DNA of 64,000 nt. Origin: an uncultured Paracoccaceae bacterium. Lineage in GTDB: Bacteria; Pseudomonadota; Alphaproteobacteria; Rhodobacterales; Rhodobacteraceae. The notes beneath the pieces are model-generated. The model was given only the letters and a program-made list of their open reading frames with translations. It made no database searches and was not told the DNA's origin. This document shows positions 7,496 through 17,055 of the stretch, in pieces. The position numbers were made by a program, and so were the translations under genes. Numbering within the stretch: the stretch's first letter is position 1; every line of letters begins with the position of its first letter. The DNA is taken from positions 1,116,001-1,180,000 of the forward strand of contig CATOSU010000001.1 of the NCBI GenBank assembly GCA_951812615.1, given 5' to 3'.

Positions 7496-9049
7496 CTAAA
7501 GGGACACTTCGATGAGACAGGGGCCCGGCGTGTCGAACCCGTTCTGCATGGCGCGGGTCAGTGCGGCGGCATCCTCAACGCGTTCGGCTGTGACCCCCAT
7601 GGACCGGGCCATATCGGTCCAGCCGAGTCTGGGCCGGTCGAGCGACAGCATGTCGATCGCCCGCGGGCCCGGGTTCTGCACGCCGACATTGGTCAGTTCG
7701 CCGCGCAGGATGCGGTAGCTGTGATTGGCGAAGATCAGCGTTGTCACGTCGAGCCCCTCGCGCGCCATCGTCCACAGCGCCTGAACGGTATACATCGCGC
7801 TGCCGTCGCCGATCAGGGCGGCGACCTTGCGGTCCGGACAGGCGATGGCGGCGCCGATGGCGCAGGGCAGGCCATAGCCGATGGACCCGCCGCAATTGTT
7901 GAGCCAGCTGACCGGGGCGGCGCCGAAGGTGGCGGGAAAGAAGCTGCGTCCGGTGGTGATGGCTTCGTCGATGACGATGGCGTTTTCCGGCAGCGTGGCC
8001 ACCAGCGCGGCGGCGATGCTGTCGGGGTTGAGCGGGCCTGAGGGCGCCGGAGTTTCCGCGCGGTCATGGAGACCCAGCGGCCGGGCAGCGGCGGCGCCGG
8101 TTTCCTGAACCAGCCCGTCAAGCGCGGCGTCGATGTCGTCCCCGGCACCGGCCAGAGGCACGAAAACCGCATCCGGGCGGGTGAGCCGGGCCGGTTTGCC
8201 GGGATAGGCGAAAAACCCGATGGGTTCGCGCGCACCGATCAGAACGATGCGCCGGTAGGATTTCAGCGCCTCCAGCGCCTGTTCGATGGGATAGGGCACC
8301 TTGCCGATTGCGACCCGGCCGGCGCCGCGCTCCATCCGGGCGTTGGACCATTCCGACAGCAGGTGGCAGCCGGTGCGGGCGGCGATGCGGGCGGCGCGGA
8401 TCAGGTTGTCTTCGGTCAGCGCGGTTCCGCCCAGCAGCAGCAGGCTGTCGGGGCCGTCCAGCGCGGCGGCGGCGGCGTCCATCCGGGCCGGGTCAATCGC
8501 GCCGGGGTCCGGCGGCGCAAGCGGGCCGGCCACGATCCCGCCATCGGTCCATGCGGTGTCGCCGGGCAGGATCAGCGTGGCGACCTGTCCGGGTGCGGTC
8601 ATGGCGGCCTGAACCGCGCGGGCGGCATCGGCGCCGACATCAGCGGCCGAGGTCGAGGTTTCGACCCAGTGGCTCATGGGCCGGGCGATGCCTTCGATGT
8701 CCGAGGTCAGCGGCGCGTCCAGTTCCAGATGCGGCAGGGCATGTTCGCCAACGATGTTGAGGATGCCGGACCCGGCCTTCTTGGCATTGTGCAGGTTGGC
8801 CAGCCCGTTGGCGAGGCCGGGGCCGAGATGCAGGAGCGTGGAGGCCGGTTTGCGGGCCATGCGCCAGTAGCCGTCCGCCGCCCCGGTGGCCACGCCTTCG
8901 AACAGCGCCAGCACCGACCGCATACCGGGCACATGGTCGAGCGCGGCGACGAAGTGCATCTCGGAGGTGCCGGGATTGGTGAAACAGACATCCACGTCGG
9001 ATGCCAGCATGGTGCGGACAAGGCTTTCGGCCCCGTTCATTTCTGTCAT
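7496..9049 (-). CDS. thiamine-diphosphate enzyme, acetolactate synthase large-subunit-like
   Basis: The 517-residue protein has the three-domain TPP fold. The cofactor-activating Glu lies in ALFEGVATGAADGY near residue 50, and the diphosphate/Mg motif is GDGSAMY with the partner Asn in FANHSY about 27 residues later. No small regulatory subunit gene is nearby and the partner gene is an AMP-forming CoA ligase that overlaps it by 4 nt. True branched-chain acetolactate synthase activity is therefore doubtful; a 2-oxo-acid decarboxylase or lyase role is as likely. The start is the ATG at 9049, with a second in-frame ATG at 9040. Confidence 0.8.
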   Translation of the reverse strand: MTEMNGAESLVRTMLASDVDVCFTNPGTSEMHFVAALDHVPGMRSVLALFEGVATGAADGYWRMARKPASTLLHLGPGLANGLANLHNAKKAGSGILNIVGEHALPHLELDAPLTSDIEGIARPMSHWVETSTSAADVGADAARAVQAAMTAPGQVATLILPGDTAWTDGGIVAGPLAPPDPGAIDPARMDAAAAALDGPDSLLLLGGTALTEDNLIRAARIAARTGCHLLSEWSNARMERGAGRVAIGKVPYPIEQALEALKSYRRIVLIGAREPIGFFAYPGKPARLTRPDAVFVPLAGAGDDIDAALDGLVQETGAAAARPLGLHDRAETPAPSGPLNPDSIAAALVATLPENAIVIDEAITTGRSFFPATFGAAPVSWLNNCGGSIGYGLPCAIGAAIACPDRKVAALIGDGSAMYTVQALWTMAREGLDVTTLIFANHSYRILRGELTNVGVQNPGPRAIDMLSLDRPRLGWTDMARSMGVTAERVEDAAALTRAMQNGFDTPGPCLIEVSL

Positions 9050-10614
9050 TTCTGCTCACCTTCCCAGTAGGGTTTGCGCAGGTCACGCTTGAGGATTTTG
9101 CCGATATCGCTGCGCGGCAGGGATTTGCGGATTTCCACGGACGACAGCCGCTGGCTTTTGCCAAGCTTTGCATTGGCGCGGGCACGCAGCGTTTCCGGGT
9201 CCGCGGTCGCCCCGGGCACAAGGACCACGAGGCCCAGCGGTGTTTCGCCCCAGTCAGCAGAAGGAATGCCGATCACCGCGGCGTCGGAGATCTCCGGGTC
9301 GTCCAGCAGGGCGCGTTCGAGATCGTCGGCAAAAATGTTCAGTCCGCCCGAAATGATCATGTCCTTCTTGCGGTCGGACAGGGTCAGGAAACCGTCATCG
9401 TCAAAGCGGCCCATGTCGCCGGAGCGGAAATAGACCTGCCCGGTCTCATCGCGCCAGATCTGGGCTTCGGTCAGGTCGTCGCGGCCGAAATAGCCGGCCA
9501 TCATGGTCGGCGAACGGCCGCAGATTTCACCGGTTTCGCCCGGGGCGACGTCGCGGCCGTCCTCGCCGATCAGACGGATGTCGCAGCCGGGGGCGGTCTG
9601 GCCGACCGTGTGCAGCTTGTCGGGGTGATCCGTGGCGCTGAGCACGGTGACGCCACCGCCTTCGGTCAGGCCGTAATATTCCATGAGCCGTCCGGGGAAG
9701 CGGCGCAGGGCATCGGCCTTGATGTCGGCGCGCAGGGGGGCGGAGGTGGAAAACTTGACGCGCAATGCGCTCAGATCGAAGCGGTCGAAATCGGGATGTT
9801 CGAGCAGGCGCTTGTATTGCACCGGCACCAGCATCGTGTGCGTGATCCGTTCGCGTTCGGCGATCTCCAGCCAGCCGCGGGCATCGAATTTCGGCATCAG
9901 GTGCACGGTGGAGCCGCCGACCAGCGTGGGCAGGAAGGCAACGATCGTGGTGTTGGAATAGAGCGGTGTGGACAGCAGCGTGCGGGCGGTGTCGTCATAG
10001 CCGTTGGCCGTGACCCGGTCCATCTGCGCGGCGCGCATCCAGTGGCTGTGCAGGATGCCCTTGGGCGTGCCGGTGGTGCCGGAGGAATAGATCAGGTTGA
10101 ACGGGTCGGTCAGGGCAACCGGGACCTGCGGGTCCTGCGCAGAGGCGGCGGCCATCAGGGTTTCGTAGTCGAGAAACCCGTCAGCGGTGAAGTCGATGGC
10201 GATCTTGGTCAGCGGCAACCGGCTCAGAGCCGGGTCCAGCAGGGCGCGGTACTGACCCGCCAGGAACAGGACCTGTGCACCGCAATCGGCCAGCATCTGT
10301 TCCAGCGCCGCGGCAGAGGCCATCGACGACAGCGGCGTGACACAGGCCCCTGCGCGCAGCAGCCCCATGAACAGTTCGGCATAGGCAATCGAGTTCTGCG
10401 ACAGGATGGCAACGTTGTCGCCACGCGCCACACCGAGCGCCAGCGCCATGTTGGCCACCCGGCTGATGCGGGCGTCGAACTGTCGCCAGCCGAGGCGTTG
10501 CGGGCCGCAAACCAGTGCGTCGCGGTCCGGCACGCGGCGGGCGCTGTCACGGACCATGTCGACAATGGTGCGTGTCGGCGGGGCGTCGGGCAAGGGAGGT
10601 GAAATCGGGATCAT
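9046..10614 (-). CDS. AMP-forming acyl-CoA synthetase / ligase
   Basis: The protein is about 522 residues from the ATG at 10614; an upstream in-frame TTG at 10650 would add 12 residues. The adenylation core shows the P-loop YSSGTTGTPKG, the YYGLTEGG motif, GETGEICGR, the hinge RKKDMIISGG and the catalytic Lys in DIGKILKRDLR. It activates a carboxylate as acyl-AMP and then CoA thioester. The substrate is unknown; the active site does not match an acetyl-CoA synthetase. It overlaps the TPP gene by 4 nt, so the two products are probably made together. Confidence 0.85.
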   Translation of the reverse strand: MIPISPPLPDAPPTRTIVDMVRDSARRVPDRDALVCGPQRLGWRQFDARISRVANMALALGVARGDNVAILSQNSIAYAELFMGLLRAGACVTPLSSMASAAALEQMLADCGAQVLFLAGQYRALLDPALSRLPLTKIAIDFTADGFLDYETLMAAASAQDPQVPVALTDPFNLIYSSGTTGTPKGILHSHWMRAAQMDRVTANGYDDTARTLLSTPLYSNTTIVAFLPTLVGGSTVHLMPKFDARGWLEIAERERITHTMLVPVQYKRLLEHPDFDRFDLSALRVKFSTSAPLRADIKADALRRFPGRLMEYYGLTEGGGVTVLSATDHPDKLHTVGQTAPGCDIRLIGEDGRDVAPGETGEICGRSPTMMAGYFGRDDLTEAQIWRDETGQVYFRSGDMGRFDDDGFLTLSDRKKDMIISGGLNIFADDLERALLDDPEISDAAVIGIPSADWGETPLGLVVLVPGATADPETLRARANAKLGKSQRLSSVEIRKSLPRSDIGKILKRDLRKPYWEGEQK

Positions 10615-10753
10615 CGGGGCGACTTTGGCGGCGGGCTCCGGGCTTGGCAAGCCCCGACGGGCGCCACCGCCCCGGCGCGGTTTCCGGCTGTCAGCCGGAG
10701 CCGTGCGGGAAACCGAGTTGCAGCCGGCGACCGCTGCGGGCTAGACCGGGCGC

Positions 10754-11818
10754 ATGCCGCTTGCCCCGCCTGCCCTGCCCGACCTGATCGACCACGGTTT
10801 CGACACTGTCATCGATGTGCGCAGCCCGTCCGAGTTTGCCGAGGATCACCTGCCCGGCGCCATCAACCTGCCGGTTCTGGACGACGCCGAACGGGCTGAG
10901 GTCGGCACGATCTATGTGCAGGACGCGCCGTTCCGGGGCCGGAAGGTGGGCGCGGCCAAAGTGTTTCGCAACATCGCCGCGCATATTGCCGGCCCGCTGG
11001 CCGACATGGAGGGCGGCTGGCGGCCGCTGGTCTATTGCTGGCGCGGCGGGCAGCGGTCCGGGGCGTTCGCCTGGGCGCTGAAGGAAATCGGCTGGCGGAC
11101 CGAGGTTCTGGAGGGCGGGTATCAGAGCTATCGCCGGATGGTGTACCGCGCCATGTACGAAGACGCGGTTGCACATCGGCTGGTCCTGCTGGACGGCTAT
11201 ACCGGGACCGCGAAGACCGATTTGCTGGCGGTGTTGCGGGCGCGGGGCGTTCAGGTCGTCGATCTGGAGGGGCTGGCCGGGCATCGCGGGTCGCTGCTGG
11301 GCGGGCTGGCCACGCCACAGCCCAGCCAGAAATTGTTTGAAAGCAGGCTGGCGGCAGAGCTGTGCGCGCTGGATCCCGGCCGGCCGGTGCTGCTGGAGGC
11401 GGAGTCGAACAAGATCGGCGAACGGATCCTGCCGCCAACGGTCTGGCAGGCGATGAAGGCGGCGCCACGCATCGAGGTGCAGGCGGATGTGGAGCACCGT
11501 GTCCGTTACCTGACGCGGGCTTATGACGATATCCTCAGCGATGCGCCGCGCCTGCGCGAAAAGCTGGCGCCGCTGCGGGCCCATCGCGGTGGCGAGGTGG
11601 TGGACGGCTGGATGGCGATGATCGCAGCCGGGGACAAAACCGGCCTGACCCGGTCGCTGATGCGCGACCATTACGACCCGGCTTATGACAAGTCGCGCCG
11701 CACGATTGGCGCGGTGACGCTGGCGCAGGTCGGGGCGGCATCGCTGGAGGCGGACGGATTGCAGGCCACGGCAGCGAAAATCGAGGCGGCGCTGGCCGCC
11801 ATTTCACCGCTGACCTGA
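10754..11818 (+). CDS. mnmH: tRNA 2-selenouridine synthase
   Basis: Two domains appear in the expected order: an N-terminal rhodanese domain with the catalytic Cys95 in YCWRGGQRS, then a P-loop domain with Walker A GYTGTAKT (148-155). Length (354 aa) is normal for MnmH/SelU. The enzyme geranylates 2-thiouridine at the tRNA wobble base and exchanges it for selenium from selenophosphate. The selenophosphate-producing SelD fusion lies tail to tail, with stop codons touching at 11818/11819, so the pair forms a complete selenouridine module. No selA or selB is in the window. Confidence 0.93.
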   Translation: MPLAPPALPDLIDHGFDTVIDVRSPSEFAEDHLPGAINLPVLDDAERAEVGTIYVQDAPFRGRKVGAAKVFRNIAAHIAGPLADMEGGWRPLVYCWRGGQRSGAFAWALKEIGWRTEVLEGGYQSYRRMVYRAMYEDAVAHRLVLLDGYTGTAKTDLLAVLRARGVQVVDLEGLAGHRGSLLGGLATPQPSQKLFESRLAAELCALDPGRPVLLEAESNKIGERILPPTVWQAMKAAPRIEVQADVEHRVRYLTRAYDDILSDAPRLREKLAPLRAHRGGEVVDGWMAMIAAGDKTGLTRSLMRDHYDPAYDKSRRTIGAVTLAQVGAASLEADGLQATAAKIEAALAAISPLT

Positions 11819-13978
11819 TCAGGTCGGCGTGATGCCCACCGTTTCACCGCTCAGCACACCGATCCGGGCCGCGGGTATTCCGGCGTCGTGCAATTCGCTC
11901 AGCACCTGCGCTGCTTCGGCCTGCGGAACCGCGGCCAGCAACCCGCCGGAGGTTTGCGGATCGTAGAGCAGAGCGGCCTTGCCGTGTTCGGGCAGGTCCG
12001 GGGTGAGGGCGCGGTTGTCGGCAAAGAGCGAAGACCGCACGCCCTGTTCTGCCAGTTCCAGTGCGCCGTCCATCACCGGGACGGACGCCAGATCCAGCAC
12101 CGCCCCGGTGCCGGAGGCCTCGCACAGGCCCAGCAGGTGTCCGGCAAGGCCGAAGCCGGTCACATCCGTCATGGCGTGGGCGACCCGGGACAGGATGGCC
12201 GAGGACCGGGCCTGCCCCTGCGCCATCAGGTTATAAGCGGCCTCGACCTGTGCGCCCGGGGCCTGCCCGGCCATTTCCGCCGCCAGAATGATGCCGGAAC
12301 CCAATGGCTTGGTCAGGATCAGCGCATCGCCCGGCTGTCCCCCGGCCAGCGTGACCGGCGCATTCGTGCAGAGCCCGGTCAGCGTCAGCCCGATGGTCAG
12401 TTCAGCGCCAACCGTGGTGTGCCCGCCGACGATCCCGGCCCCCGCCGCGGCGAGCGTTTCGGTGGCCGATGCCATGATCTCGCGCAGGGTGCGGGCCTGC
12501 AGGTCCGGGGCCAGCGGCGGCAGGATCAGCGACAGCGTGGCGGCCTGCGGGTCGGCCCCCATCGCCCAGATGTCCCCCAGCGCATGCACCGCCGCGATCC
12601 GGGCCATCAGCACCGGGTCGGCAACGAAGGCGCGCAGGTGGTCGGAGGTCACGACCTGCTGTGCGCCGCCGGTCTGCAGAAGCGCCGCGTCGTCGCCGGG
12701 CAGCGGGCGGATGTCGGGGCGGGACAGAGACGGCGCGGTGTCCAGCGCCGTGCGCAGGGCGGTGCGCCCGACCTTGGACCCGCACCCGCCGCAGAGCGGT
12801 TTGTCGGACAGGGCCGTGTCCATGCCCTGCGCGCGCACCGGCGGCAGGGCCGGTGTGGCCATCACCGGCAGATCGCGGAAGCGGGACATGAAGCGCCGGT
12901 CGATCCGGTCCTTCCAGCGCCACATCAGCGTTCCGGCCAGCGACCGCCCGCTGCGCTGTGCCAGCGCGGCTTTGCCGCCCAGCGAAATGAGTTTGAGATA
13001 GTCCCGCTGCGGCCGGTAGCTGCGCATCCGGCCACCGGTCAGGGCGGCGATCAGGTTGTCATGCAGGATCGGGGCCTGCCGCACGGCGTAAACGCCGGCC
13101 TTGGGGCGCGGATCGAAGGCCATGTGAGCGCAGTCTCCGGCGGCGAAGACGGAGCCGTCGCTGCTCTGCAGGCGGGGATTGACGGTGACGAAACCGTCAT
13201 GGAGGTCGAGCCCGCTGCCGGCGAGCCAGCCATGCGGGCGGGCGCCGGCGGCGCCGGTGGTGAAATCGGAGGCGATGTATTGCCCGTCGGCAAGCTGCAG
13301 GCCGCTGGCGGTGACCGCGGAAACGGTCGTGTTTTCCATCAGGCTCACGCCCTGATCCGCGATCGCGGCACGCAGGCGGCGGGCGGTGGCCGGGTCGAGC
13401 CCGGAGAGAGCGGTGGCGCTGTCGATCAGGCGGACCTGCGCGGGCCGGTTGGCGCTGTGCAGGGCATGCATCATCGCCAGCGCGAGTTCCACGCCGGCCA
13501 CGCCGCCGCCCAGCACCGCGACCCGGGCCGGGCCATCCTGCGCGAGAAAGGCCGACCAGCGTTCGGAAAACGGCCCCAGCGGCTTGGCGGGAGTGCCGTG
13601 TTCGGCAAATCCGGGCAGATCCGGCATGGCCGAGGTGATGCCGATATCCAGCGAGCAGAAATCGTATCCGACCGGCGGTCGCCCGGGCACATGCACCTCG
13701 CGCGCGTCCGGGTCGAGCCGGACCGCCGCCCCGAAGATCAGCCGCGCGCGGGCGAAACGGGCAAGGCGGACAAGGTCGATGTCCAGTTCGTCGCGGCGGT
13801 AATGCCCGGCCACGAAGCCGGGCAGCATGCCGGAATAGGGTGCGGTCGGGCCGGGATTGATCAGGGTCAGCCGGGTGCCGGGCAGCGGCCGCATGCCCCA
13901 GCGCCGCAGGACAAGAGCGTGGGCATGGCCGCCACCGACGAGAACCACGTCGCGGGTGAGGGGAGGAGGCAGATCCAT
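11819..13978 (-). CDS. selD: NDH-like FAD oxidoreductase fused to selenide, water dikinase
   Basis: The 719-residue protein is a fusion. Residues 1-370 are an NDH-2-like flavoprotein with two dinucleotide folds (VVLVGGGHAH near 11-20, VAVLGGGVAG at 153-162) and the ATG-like FAD segment FAAGDCAHM. Residues from about 390 are SelD. CGGCGSKVG holds the catalytic Cys399 and Lys402, matching E. coli Cys17 and Lys20, with Ser401 where E. coli has its second Cys. Later come ATP-binding Asp/Gly motifs and GHTTVGAE. SelD makes selenophosphate from selenide and ATP; the flavoprotein half may supply or handle reduced selenium. Such fusions are known in bacteria. The adjacent MnmH is its likely consumer. 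Confidence 0.92.
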   Translation of the reverse strand: MDLPPPLTRDVVLVGGGHAHALVLRRWGMRPLPGTRLTLINPGPTAPYSGMLPGFVAGHYRRDELDIDLVRLARFARARLIFGAAVRLDPDAREVHVPGRPPVGYDFCSLDIGITSAMPDLPGFAEHGTPAKPLGPFSERWSAFLAQDGPARVAVLGGGVAGVELALAMMHALHSANRPAQVRLIDSATALSGLDPATARRLRAAIADQGVSLMENTTVSAVTASGLQLADGQYIASDFTTGAAGARPHGWLAGSGLDLHDGFVTVNPRLQSSDGSVFAAGDCAHMAFDPRPKAGVYAVRQAPILHDNLIAALTGGRMRSYRPQRDYLKLISLGGKAALAQRSGRSLAGTLMWRWKDRIDRRFMSRFRDLPVMATPALPPVRAQGMDTALSDKPLCGGCGSKVGRTALRTALDTAPSLSRPDIRPLPGDDAALLQTGGAQQVVTSDHLRAFVADPVLMARIAAVHALGDIWAMGADPQAATLSLILPPLAPDLQARTLREIMASATETLAAAGAGIVGGHTTVGAELTIGLTLTGLCTNAPVTLAGGQPGDALILTKPLGSGIILAAEMAGQAPGAQVEAAYNLMAQGQARSSAILSRVAHAMTDVTGFGLAGHLLGLCEASGTGAVLDLASVPVMDGALELAEQGVRSSLFADNRALTPDLPEHGKAALLYDPQTSGGLLAAVPQAEAAQVLSELHDAGIPAARIGVLSGETVGITPT

Positions 13979-14068
13979 GCGCCGCTTCTAGCGGGCTGGC
14001 CGGGGGGCGCAAGACGGTGCGCGCTGGCGCGGTCCGGTCCGCCGGTGGTCCGGTCCGGCAGGCCCGGG

Positions 14069-14096
14069 GTAGGATGGGTGATATCACCCATCCTAC
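14069..14096. repeat. repeat family B: 28-bp perfect palindrome
   Basis: The arm GTAGGATGGGTGAT is followed directly by its reverse complement, with no loop. The element lies between the SelD fusion start and the Mrp operon. A second, shorter copy lies at 37998-38019 after an acyl-CoA dehydrogenase gene. It could act as a hairpin in RNA or as a protein site; neither can be decided here. Confidence 0.65.
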
Positions 14097-14187
14097 GACT
14101 GCCCGGTTTTTGATGGCTTTCGGCTTTCCATCCCGGTCCGATCTGTTTTAGGAACGCGGGAACAAAAACGCTCAGGCGGAGGGACCC

Positions 14188-17055
14188 TTGTCACTGATCC
14201 TGCTGGCTGCATTGCCGTTTCTCGGCGCGGTCTTTCCGGCACTTCTGATCCGGGCCGGGCGCGACGCCAGCGCCGGGGCGGCCGGAATGGTCACGCTGAT
14301 CGCGTTCATCGGGCTGATGACCAACGCGCCGGCGGTGATGCGCGGCGAGGTTGTGACCGCGCAGATTGACTGGCTGCCGGCGCTGGGGCTGAACGCGCAT
14401 TTCTTCCTCGACGGTCTGGGGCTGCTTTTTGCCGGGCTGATTCTGGGCATCGGGCTGCTGATCATTCTCTACGCGCGCTACTATCTCAGCCGCGAGGATC
14501 CGATGGGTCAGTTCTATGCCTATCTGCTGCTGTTTCAGGGCGCGATGGTGGGCATTGTCCTGAGCGACAACATCCTGCTTTTGCTGGTATTCTGGGAGCT
14601 GACCTCGCTGTCGTCCTTCCTGCTGATCGGCTATTGGCGGCATCTGCCCGAAGGCCGGCAGGGCGCGCGCATGGCGCTGACGGTGACCGGCGCGGGCGGG
14701 CTGGCGATGATCGGGGGGATGCTGATCCTCGGCAATATCGTGGGCAGTTATGACCTGACCGTGATCCTGACCCAGAAAGAGCTGATCCAGTCGAGCCCGA
14801 TGTACCTGCCGGCGCTGCTGCTGATCCTAGCCGGCGCGTTCACGAAATCGGCGCAGTTCCCGTTCCATTTCTGGCTGCCGCATGCGATGGCCGCCCCCAC
14901 CCCGGTCAGCGCCTATCTGCATTCGGCGACGATGGTGAAGGCCGGCCTGTTCCTGATGGCCCGCATGTGGCCGGTGCTGAGCGGCACCGACGCGTGGTTC
15001 TACATTGTCGCCACGACGGGGCTGGTGACGATGGTGGTCGGCGCGGTGATCGCGCTGTTCAAGGACGACCTGAAGGCTTTGCTTGCGTTTTCAACGGTCA
15101 GCCATCTGGGGCTGATCACGATGCTGTTGGGTTTTGCCACGCCTTATGCCGCCGTTGCGGCGGTGTTCCACATCATCAATCACGCGACGTTCAAGGCCGC
15201 GCTCTTCATGAGCGCGGGCATCATCGACCACGAAACCGGGACGCGGGACATCAACCGGCTGGGCGGGTTGCGGAAGCTGATGCCGCTGACCTTCGTGCTG
15301 GCGACCATCGCGTCGCTGTCCATGGCCGGGCTGCCGCCGCTGAACGGGTTCCTGTCCAAGGAAATGATGCTGGAACAGGCGCTGCATGCGCACTGGCTGG
15401 GCAATCCGTGGATTCTGGCGGCGGTGGCGGTGCTGGGTTCGGCGTTTTCGGCGGCCTATTGTTTCCGCTATATCGGACACGTGTTTCTGGGCCCAGAGCG
15501 GCATGACTATCCGGCGCATCCGCATGATCCGGGCCCGGGCCTGTGGCTGTCGCCTGCCTTTCTGGTGTTGCTGGTGATCCTGATCGGGCTGTTTCCGCAG
15601 ACCATGGTTCAGGGTCTGGTGGAGGTGTCGGCCGGGGCGGTGACCGGCGGTTACCTGCCCGATCACCTGAAGCTGAAGCTGTGGCACGGGTTCAACGAAC
15701 CGCTGCTGATGTCGACCATCGCGACGGTTGCGGGCTTGTTGCTGATCTGGGCATACGGCACCGCGCGCGGCCTGTGGGACGGGGCGCCACGGCCCGAGGC
15801 AAAGGCCATTTTCGACCGGGTTGTCGGCGCGTTCACGGATCTCAGCCGTTGGGTCACCGATGGTCTGCATGACGGCACGATCACGCGCTATTCCGCCATT
15901 TTCGTGCTGTTCACGCTGGGGCTGGGCTGGATCGCATACACCGGCGGCGCCATGTCCACGGCGGACCGCGTGGGTCTGACCGCGAGCCCGATGGTGGTGG
16001 TCGGATGGTTCTGCCTTGTCGGATCGACGGCCTGCGTGGTGGCGTTTCATCGCAACCGGTTGCTGGCGCTGGTGATCCTCGGGGTCGTCGGGCTGATGAT
16101 TTCGCTGATGTTCAACTTTCTCAGCGCGCCGGATCTGGCGCTGACCCAGATTTCGGTCGAGGTGGTGACGATCATCCTGTTGCTGCTGGCGCTGAACTTC
16201 ATGCCGCGGGAGACCCCCGCAGAGGGCGGCGGCGCGCGGCGGTTGCGTGACGTGGTGCTGTCGGTGGGCGGCGGGCTGGGGGTTGGCGGGCTGATTTACG
16301 CCATCCTGACGCGCAACCCGGCGACGGAGAGCATTTCACGCTTCCATCTGGAAAATTCCTATACCGGTGGCGGCGGCACCAATGTGGTCAACGTGATCCT
16401 TGTCGATTTCCGCGGCTATGACACGTTCGGTGAAATCATCGTGCTGGGCATTGCCGCGATCATCATCTTCGCGATCACCGAGGCCTGTCTGGACGGCCCG
16501 GTTCGGGCGCGGTTGCTGAACCGCAGGCCGGTGGAGCCGCCGGCGGGCGACACGCACCCGCTGATGATGGTGGTGGCGACGCGGGTGATGATGCCGATCG
16601 CGCTGATGGTGGCGGCCTATATCTTCTTCCGCGGGCACAACCTTCCGGGCGGCGGGTTCATTGCCGGGCTGATCGCCGCCATCGCGGTGATCATGCAGTA
16701 CATGGCCAGCGGGTTTTCCTGGGCCGCAGCGCGGCAGCGCTGGCCGTATCACGGGATCATCGGGTCCGGGGTGCTGGTGGCCGCGGTGACCGGGCTGGGC
16801 GCGTGGTTCAACGACATGCCGTTTTTGACCAGCGCGTTTACCTACGTGAAAATCCCACCGCTGGAGAAATTCGAGCTGGCCACGGCGGCGCTGTTTGATC
16901 TGGGCGTGTTTCTGGCGGTCGTGGGGGCGGTGATGCTGGCACTGGAAAGCCTTGCCCGCTATGCATGGCAGCCGGGCATGGTGAGCGAGTTCCCGATGGA
17001 CATCAACCCGGAGCGTGACGACACCCCCTCCGAAGACGGGGAGGAGACGCGATGA
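14188..17055 (+). CDS. mrpA: Mrp cation/proton antiporter subunit A with fused subunit B
   Basis: The 955-residue polytopic protein starts at a TTG preceded by a good GGAGG ribosome site. The N-terminal two thirds is the complex-I ND5-like MrpA proton channel (e.g. HFWLPHAMAAPTPVSAYLHSA, with the antiporter-type Lys/His/Glu positions). The C-terminal part contains the MrpA tail, then a subunit-B (DUF4040/MnhB) module including FFRGHNLPGGGF. Fusion of A and B is the rule in alphaproteobacteria, and no separate mrpB follows. With MrpC to G it forms a hetero-oligomeric Na+(K+)/H+ antiporter in the inner membrane for pH and sodium homeostasis. Confidence 0.94.
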   Translation: MSLILLAALPFLGAVFPALLIRAGRDASAGAAGMVTLIAFIGLMTNAPAVMRGEVVTAQIDWLPALGLNAHFFLDGLGLLFAGLILGIGLLIILYARYYLSREDPMGQFYAYLLLFQGAMVGIVLSDNILLLLVFWELTSLSSFLLIGYWRHLPEGRQGARMALTVTGAGGLAMIGGMLILGNIVGSYDLTVILTQKELIQSSPMYLPALLLILAGAFTKSAQFPFHFWLPHAMAAPTPVSAYLHSATMVKAGLFLMARMWPVLSGTDAWFYIVATTGLVTMVVGAVIALFKDDLKALLAFSTVSHLGLITMLLGFATPYAAVAAVFHIINHATFKAALFMSAGIIDHETGTRDINRLGGLRKLMPLTFVLATIASLSMAGLPPLNGFLSKEMMLEQALHAHWLGNPWILAAVAVLGSAFSAAYCFRYIGHVFLGPERHDYPAHPHDPGPGLWLSPAFLVLLVILIGLFPQTMVQGLVEVSAGAVTGGYLPDHLKLKLWHGFNEPLLMSTIATVAGLLLIWAYGTARGLWDGAPRPEAKAIFDRVVGAFTDLSRWVTDGLHDGTITRYSAIFVLFTLGLGWIAYTGGAMSTADRVGLTASPMVVVGWFCLVGSTACVVAFHRNRLLALVILGVVGLMISLMFNFLSAPDLALTQISVEVVTIILLLLALNFMPRETPAEGGGARRLRDVVLSVGGGLGVGGLIYAILTRNPATESISRFHLENSYTGGGGTNVVNVILVDFRGYDTFGEIIVLGIAAIIIFAITEACLDGPVRARLLNRRPVEPPAGDTHPLMMVVATRVMMPIALMVAAYIFFRGHNLPGGGFIAGLIAAIAVIMQYMASGFSWAAARQRWPYHGIIGSGVLVAAVTGLGAWFNDMPFLTSAFTYVKIPPLEKFELATAALFDLGVFLAVVGAVMLALESLARYAWQPGMVSEFPMDINPERDDTPSEDGEETR

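Noticed and set aside
9046-10650. TTG start at 10650 for the CoA ligase
   Set aside because: The ATG at 10614 fits the usual family length better; the added 12 residues have no similarity to the fold.
11888-14113. 741-codon forward open frame opposite the SelD fusion
   Set aside because: It has low complexity and no domain. The reverse strand encodes a full NDH-SelD protein with conserved catalytic residues.
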